In this document: positions 41,849 to 44,510 of the stretch, piece by piece
Position numbering within the stretch: position 1 is the first letter of the stretch
Layout: every line of letters starts with the position of its first letter
Source of the DNA: Candidatus Omnitrophota bacterium
GTDB taxonomy: Bacteria > Omnitrophota > Gorgyraeia > Pluralincolimonadales > Pluralincolimonadaceae
Reading direction: 5' to 3'
NCBI GenBank assembly: GCA_041653595.1
Contig: JBAZFB010000010.1
Location: forward strand, 8,936 to 53,445
DNA: 44,510 bases
Position numbers and translations under genes: made by a program
The notes under the pieces: generated by a model
Told to the model about the DNA's origin: nothing
The model's database searches: none
The model's input: only the letters and a program-made list of their open reading frames with translations

Positions 41849-42424
41849 ATGCCGGAGAGAAGGGGACATATTTTCGTCGTTTCAGCGCCGTCGGGTTGCG
41901 GCAAGACCTCGCTTGTAAAGGCCCTTTTAAAAGAGGACAGGTCCCTTGCGCATCCGGCCTCTTTTACGACGCGCCCCAGGCGCCCGGGCGAAAGAGACGG
42001 CGTCGATTATTGTTTTATTTCAGAAGACGAATTCAGGCGCCGCCTTAAAAAGAAAGATTTTTTGGAGTGGTCCCGGCCGTTCGGGCAGTATTACGCGACG
42101 TCAAAAAGCTCCGTCTCGGGCAATATCCGCAAGGGCAGGGACGTGATCCTCAGCCTGGATTTCAAAGGCGCGGATTTCGTAAAGAAGAATTTCAAGGATT
42201 CAACCTCGATCTACATACTCCCGCCTTCACTGAAGGCTTTAAGGCAGAGGCTCGTCGGCCGCATGACCGATCATTCCTCCGAGATAAAGAAGAGATTGGG
42301 CTGCGCGAGGGCCGATATCTGCAATATTAAGAAATATGACTACGCGGTAGTAAACGACAGTTTTACGGATGCCGTAAAAAAGCTCAAATCAATCATCGTC
42401 GCGGAAAGACTTAGGGTGAGGTGA
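41849..42424 (+). CDS. gmk: Guanylate kinase
   Basis: A 191-residue kinase that phosphorylates GMP to GDP. The P-loop is SAPSGCGKTS (12-21). The GMP-binding segment SFTTRPRRPGERDGVDYCFI (38-57) and FLEWSRPFGQYYATSKSSV (71-89) are diagnostic. Normal length. It starts five bases after yicC and is followed closely by rpoZ, the common yicC-gmk-rpoZ-coaBC order. Confidence 0.97.
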   Translation: MPERRGHIFVVSAPSGCGKTSLVKALLKEDRSLAHPASFTTRPRRPGERDGVDYCFISEDEFRRRLKKKDFLEWSRPFGQYYATSKSSVSGNIRKGRDVILSLDFKGADFVKKNFKDSTSIYILPPSLKALRQRLVGRMTDHSSEIKKRLGCARADICNIKKYDYAVVNDSFTDAVKKLKSIIVAERLRVR

Positions 42425-42428
42425 AAAA

Positions 42429-42638
42429 TTGAAAGCGAAAAGTTCCATCTCGGTCGAGAACCTTCTCGACAAGACCGATAATTCGATCTACAAGCTCGTG
42501 ATACTTGCCTCGAAGCGCGCCTTGGAGCTGAACGAAGGGAGCCCGAAGCTGGTCGAGACCGAAAGCAAGAAGATATCGACCGTAGCGCTTGAAGAGATCA
42601 GGGAAGGCAAGATAGGGATGAAGGAAAAGAAAAAATAA
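42429..42638 (+). CDS. rpoZ: RNA polymerase omega subunit
   Basis: A 69-residue protein starting at TTG 42429 with AGGTG upstream. It begins MKAKSSISVENLLDKTDNSIYKLVILASKRALELNEG, matching the omega core (NxYxLVxxAxxRAxxL). Omega helps assemble the beta-prime subunit of RNA polymerase. The C-terminal ISTVALEEIREGKIG is also typical. It ends where coaC starts (one-base overlap). Confidence 0.93.
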   Translation: MKAKSSISVENLLDKTDNSIYKLVILASKRALELNEGSPKLVETESKKISTVALEEIREGKIGMKEKKK

Positions 42639-43180
42639 TGGCGAAGAAAGAGGTGATCCTCGGGGTCAGCGGTTCCATCGCCGCTTACAGGGCGTGTGAT
42701 ATCGTCAATAACCTGAGGAAGGCGGGGGCGAACGTCACGGTCATCATGACGAAAGAAGCGAAAGAGTTCGTTACTCCCCTGACGCTCCAGACCATTTCCC
42801 GTAACAAAGTTTATTCAGAGATGTTCGAACTGCCGGCCGAATGGAGCCCGGTCCATACCTCGTTGGCCGACATGGCCGACCTGATACTGATCGCCCCGGC
42901 CTGCGCCAACGTGATAGGCAAGATAGCCAACGGCATCTGCGACGATCTCTTGACCTGCGTGGTCCTGGCGTCCAAGGCGAAGACCCTTATGGCACCTGCC
43001 ATGAACGAGAAGATGTATTTGAACCCCGCGGTGCAGGATAATATCAAAAAGCTCAAAGGCAGGGGAATAGGATTTATCGGCCCGATAAAAGGTCCCCTGG
43101 CATGCGGACACGATTCTATCGGGCACATCGCCGATACCGCCTCGATAATCCTGGAAGCGAAGAAATTACTCAAGGGTTGA
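42638..43180 (+). CDS. coaC: Phosphopantothenoylcysteine decarboxylase (CoaC; separate protein)
   Basis: A 180-residue flavoprotein of the HFCD family that decarboxylates phosphopantothenoylcysteine in CoA synthesis. It shows GVSGSIAAYRA (9-19), active-site His73 (PVHTSL), the flavin-binding APACANVIGKIANGI (86-100), PAMN (120-123) and the Cys156 loop (LACG). In most bacteria this is fused to CoaB as CoaBC; here it stops and CoaB follows with its own start. The stop TGA overlaps a possible TTG of coaB, so coupled translation is likely. Confidence 0.93.
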   Translation: MAKKEVILGVSGSIAAYRACDIVNNLRKAGANVTVIMTKEAKEFVTPLTLQTISRNKVYSEMFELPAEWSPVHTSLADMADLILIAPACANVIGKIANGICDDLLTCVVLASKAKTLMAPAMNEKMYLNPAVQDNIKKLKGRGIGFIGPIKGPLACGHDSIGHIADTASIILEAKKLLKG

Positions 43181-43182
43181 AG

Positions 43183-43833
43183 TTGCGAATACTCATAACC
43201 GCAGGCCCCACCAAAGAATATATAGACCCCGTCCGCTTCATCTCAAATTCCTCGACGGGTTTTTTCGGATACCAGATAGCCTCGGAAGCCGCCAGCCGCG
43301 GCCATAAGGTCACGCTCATAAGCGGCCCGACATGCCTGACCCCGCCCAAAGGGGTGAGATTTGTCCCTGTCGTCTCCGCCCTGGAAATGAAAAAGGCCGT
43401 CGAAAAGCATTTTCCTGCATCCGATTGCCTTATAATGTCGGCGGCCGTCGCGGATTACAGGCCGGCGGCTGTCTTCCCGCGGAAGATCAAGAAGGGGAAG
43501 GACCGGCTGGTATTAGGGTTGAAGAGGAACCCCGACATACTTTCGCTTGTCTCCAAAAAAAAAGAAGGCAGGGACGTAATAGGTTTCGCCGTGGAGACCG
43601 GCGGATTAAAAGAAAACGCAAAGAAAAAATTGAAAGAAAAGAATCTTGACTGCATTATTGCGGCGCTGCTAAAAAACAATAAAACTCCGTTCGGGGACGA
43701 AAAAATCCCGGTTTCTATAATATCCCGGGACGGAAAAACAGAAAACCTTTTTTCTTACAAGAAAAACCTCTCAAGAATTATCCTTGACAAAGCAGAAGCG
43801 GCAAAGTATCATTATAATGCTGGTAAAATTTAA
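43183..43833 (+). CDS. coaB: Phosphopantothenate--cysteine ligase (CoaB; separate protein)
   Basis: A 216-residue protein that joins cysteine to phosphopantothenate using CTP. I start it at TTG 43183 (MRILITAGPTKEYIDP) with AAGGG upstream; TTG 43177, overlapping the coaC stop, is an alternative. ITAGPTKEYIDPVRFISNSSTG (about 5-26) is the conserved N-terminus, and SAAVADYRP (about 88-96) and GFAVETG are active-site segments. The fused form would be continuous with coaC, but there is a stop and a frame change, and both halves are complete, so this is a natural split. The promoter of the pseudopilin lies within its last 50 bases. Confidence 0.92.
   Translation: MRILITAGPTKEYIDPVRFISNSSTGFFGYQIASEAASRGHKVTLISGPTCLTPPKGVRFVPVVSALEMKKAVEKHFPASDCLIMSAAVADYRPAAVFPRKIKKGKDRLVLGLKRNPDILSLVSKKKEGRDVIGFAVETGGLKENAKKKLKEKNLDCIIAALLKNNKTPFGDEKIPVSIISRDGKTENLFSYKKNLSRIILDKAEAAKYHYNAGKI
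43784..43812 (+). promoter_or_regulatory. Promoter of pseudopilin 1
   Basis: TTGACA (43784-43789) and TATCAT (43807-43812) with a 17-base spacer, inside the 3' end of coaB. It precedes the pseudopilin start by about 43 bases. Confidence 0.65.
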
Positions 43834-43855
43834 AAGAGAAAGGGGGACATATATC

Positions 43856-44263
43856 ATGATCAAGAGAAAGGGTTTCACCCTTATCGAGCTGTTGGTAGTT
43901 ATGGCAATTATACTTATCCTTGCGGGTTTACTCACACCTGGCCTGTTTAAAGCCAAGCAGCAGGCAGGTAAGGTCAGCTGCGCCAACAACCTGAAGCAGA
44001 TAGGCACGGCATTGGAAATGTACGCGAGCAAATGGAACGACACCTATCCTAGCTCGCCTGACACATTGTATACGGACGCAGAGGTTGACGATGCTAACGT
44101 ATTAAAATGTCCGGTGGGCGGAGCTTCTTACGGCAGCTGGGCGACACAGCCTTTTACCACTACATCATCAAATACTGCTGTCCTGACGTGCACAGTCGCC
44201 GGGCATGGCGGCGGATCTGCAGGCGTAAGCCTCTATAAGGGCGGTTACGTAAAGATCAAGTAG
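43856..44263 (+). CDS. Type II secretion/type IV pilin-like pseudopilin
   Basis: A 135-residue pseudopilin. The start at ATG 43856 has AAAGGGGGA upstream. The class III signal is KRKGFTLIELLVVMAII, cleaved by prepilin peptidase after Gly6, with Phe7 and Glu11 (+5). One hydrophobic helix (about 7-28) continues into an amphipathic helix with SCANNLKQIGTALEMYASKWNDTYP. This arrangement is frequent in PVC-group pseudopilins of GspG/DUF1559-like type. The rest is a small Ser/Gly/Thr-rich domain with two CxVxG-like stretches. No other secretion gene is near. It is followed by a terminator, so it is a single transcript. Confidence 0.88.
   Translation: MIKRKGFTLIELLVVMAIILILAGLLTPGLFKAKQQAGKVSCANNLKQIGTALEMYASKWNDTYPSSPDTLYTDAEVDDANVLKCPVGGASYGSWATQPFTTTSSNTAVLTCTVAGHGGGSAGVSLYKGGYVKIK
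43861..43968 (+). repeat. Direct repeat, copy 1 (pseudopilin N-terminal module)
   Basis: This 108-base stretch recurs at 44403-44510 with two mismatches, both silent. It encodes the class III signal peptide and the hydrophobic helix. The copy extends beyond the window, so its true length is not known. Flanking sequence just before it differs between copies. Confidence 0.9.
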
Positions 44264-44290
44264 TAGTATATAGTGAACGAAGAGCTTTAA

Positions 44291-44330
44291 AAAGGCACCC
44301 GAGAGAAATTCTCCGGTGCCTTTTGTTTTG
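44291..44330 (+). terminator. Intrinsic terminator after pseudopilin 1
   Basis: GGCACC (44294-44299) pairs with GGTGCC (44315-44320), and GAGA pairs with TCTC inside, separated by a C-C mismatch. TTTTGTTTTG follows. It closes the pseudopilin 1 transcript. Confidence 0.8.
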
Positions 44331-44356
44331 ACTTTTATGCTTTTACGTGTTAGATT
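44328..44356 (+). promoter_or_regulatory. Promoter of pseudopilin 2
   Basis: TTGACT (44328-44333) and TAGATT (44351-44356) separated by 17 bases, right after the terminator of pseudopilin 1. It precedes the second pseudopilin by about 30 bases, with AAGGGGGTGGG as ribosome binding site. Confidence 0.65.
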
Positions 44357-44385
44357 AGATAACAAAATTAAAGAAGGGGGTGGGA

Positions 44386-44510
44386 ATGATGCTGCGTATA
44401 AGCAAGAGAAAGGGTTTCACCCTTATCGAGCTGTTGGTAGTTATGGCAATCATACTGATCCTTGCGGGTTTACTCACACCTGGCCTGTTTAAAGCCAAGC
44501 AGCAGGCAGG
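44386..44510 (+). CDS. Pseudopilin 2, N-terminal part (runs off right edge)
   Basis: ATG 44386 (or 44389) opens MMLRISKRKGFTLIELLVVM and continues to the window edge. From the KRKGFTLIE signal on, it is the same protein as pseudopilin 1: 106 of 108 bases are identical (43861-43968 versus 44403-44510), differing only at two synonymous third positions. The first few residues differ. So the two are recent tandem copies or share a conserved N-terminal module. What follows in the second gene is unknown. Confidence 0.85.
   Translation, partial: MMLRISKRKGFTLIELLVVMAIILILAGLLTPGLFKAKQQA

Noticed and set aside
1..44510. CRISPR array, prophage, insertion sequence or transposase
   Set aside because: No regularly spaced repeats, integrase, transposase or phage structural motif was seen in any part of the window.

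Overview
This 44.5 kb window looks like the replication-origin region of a Gram-negative bacterium. It carries dnaA, dnaN, dciA, gyrB, gyrA, rpmH, rnpA, yidD, yidC, mnmG, parA and parB, plus a lipid A gene (lpxA). The gene set, the long insertion in GyrB, and the duplicated 'RKGFTLIELL' pseudopilins resemble PVC-superphylum genomes, most of all candidate Omnitrophota. That placement is an inference from general familiarity, not from a database search.

Layout. (1) 1-2091, minus strand: a pyrimidine operon (pyrR-pyrB-partial pyrC) with a sigma70-type promoter, a PyrR-binding hairpin, an attenuator terminator and a 49-codon leader ORF that overlaps pyrR. (2) 2113-8201, minus: an unusual PilZ/coiled-coil/glycoside-hydrolase membrane protein, lpxA, rsmI, glmS (split by a one-base frameshift), an exported beta-sandwich protein and tRNA-Glu(UUC). 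(3) 8217-16153, minus: gyrA, gyrB, dciA, dnaN and dnaA, with a compact origin candidate (DnaA boxes plus an AT-rich stretch) between dnaN and dnaA. (4) 16267-22374, plus: rpmH, rnpA, yidD, yidC, a Jag-N-only ORF, mnmG, parA and parB, with two perfect 16-bp parS palindromes. Transcription diverges from the dnaA/rpmH gap, as expected for genes reading away from an origin.

(5) 22314-38606 is accessory: two divergent arms of envelope or glycan genes. The left arm (minus) has a GT-C-like membrane protein, a Dol-P-Man synthase-like GT2, a GT39-type transferase, a GT2, a B12-type radical SAM protein and a DUF2079 membrane protein. The right arm (plus) has a radical SAM protein, a GT2 that appears to start at ATT, a third radical SAM protein, a zinc-ribbon methyltransferase, a FAD oxidoreductase and a TMTC-like TPR membrane protein. 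Together they suggest synthesis and transfer of an unusual lipid-linked glycan or modified lipid. The product cannot be named from sequence.

(6) 38615-43833, plus: ndk, a divergent ATP-type PEP carboxykinase family gene, yicC, gmk, rpoZ and separately encoded coaC and coaB. (7) 43784-44510: two nearly identical pseudopilin N-terminal modules, each with its own promoter. The first gene is complete and followed by a terminator; the second runs off the right edge.

The strongest points for follow-up are the PyrR leader with its translated ORF, the PilZ-glycosidase fusion, the radical SAM/glycosyltransferase locus, the parS site sitting on the parA promoter, the probable AUU start codon and the glmS frameshift.
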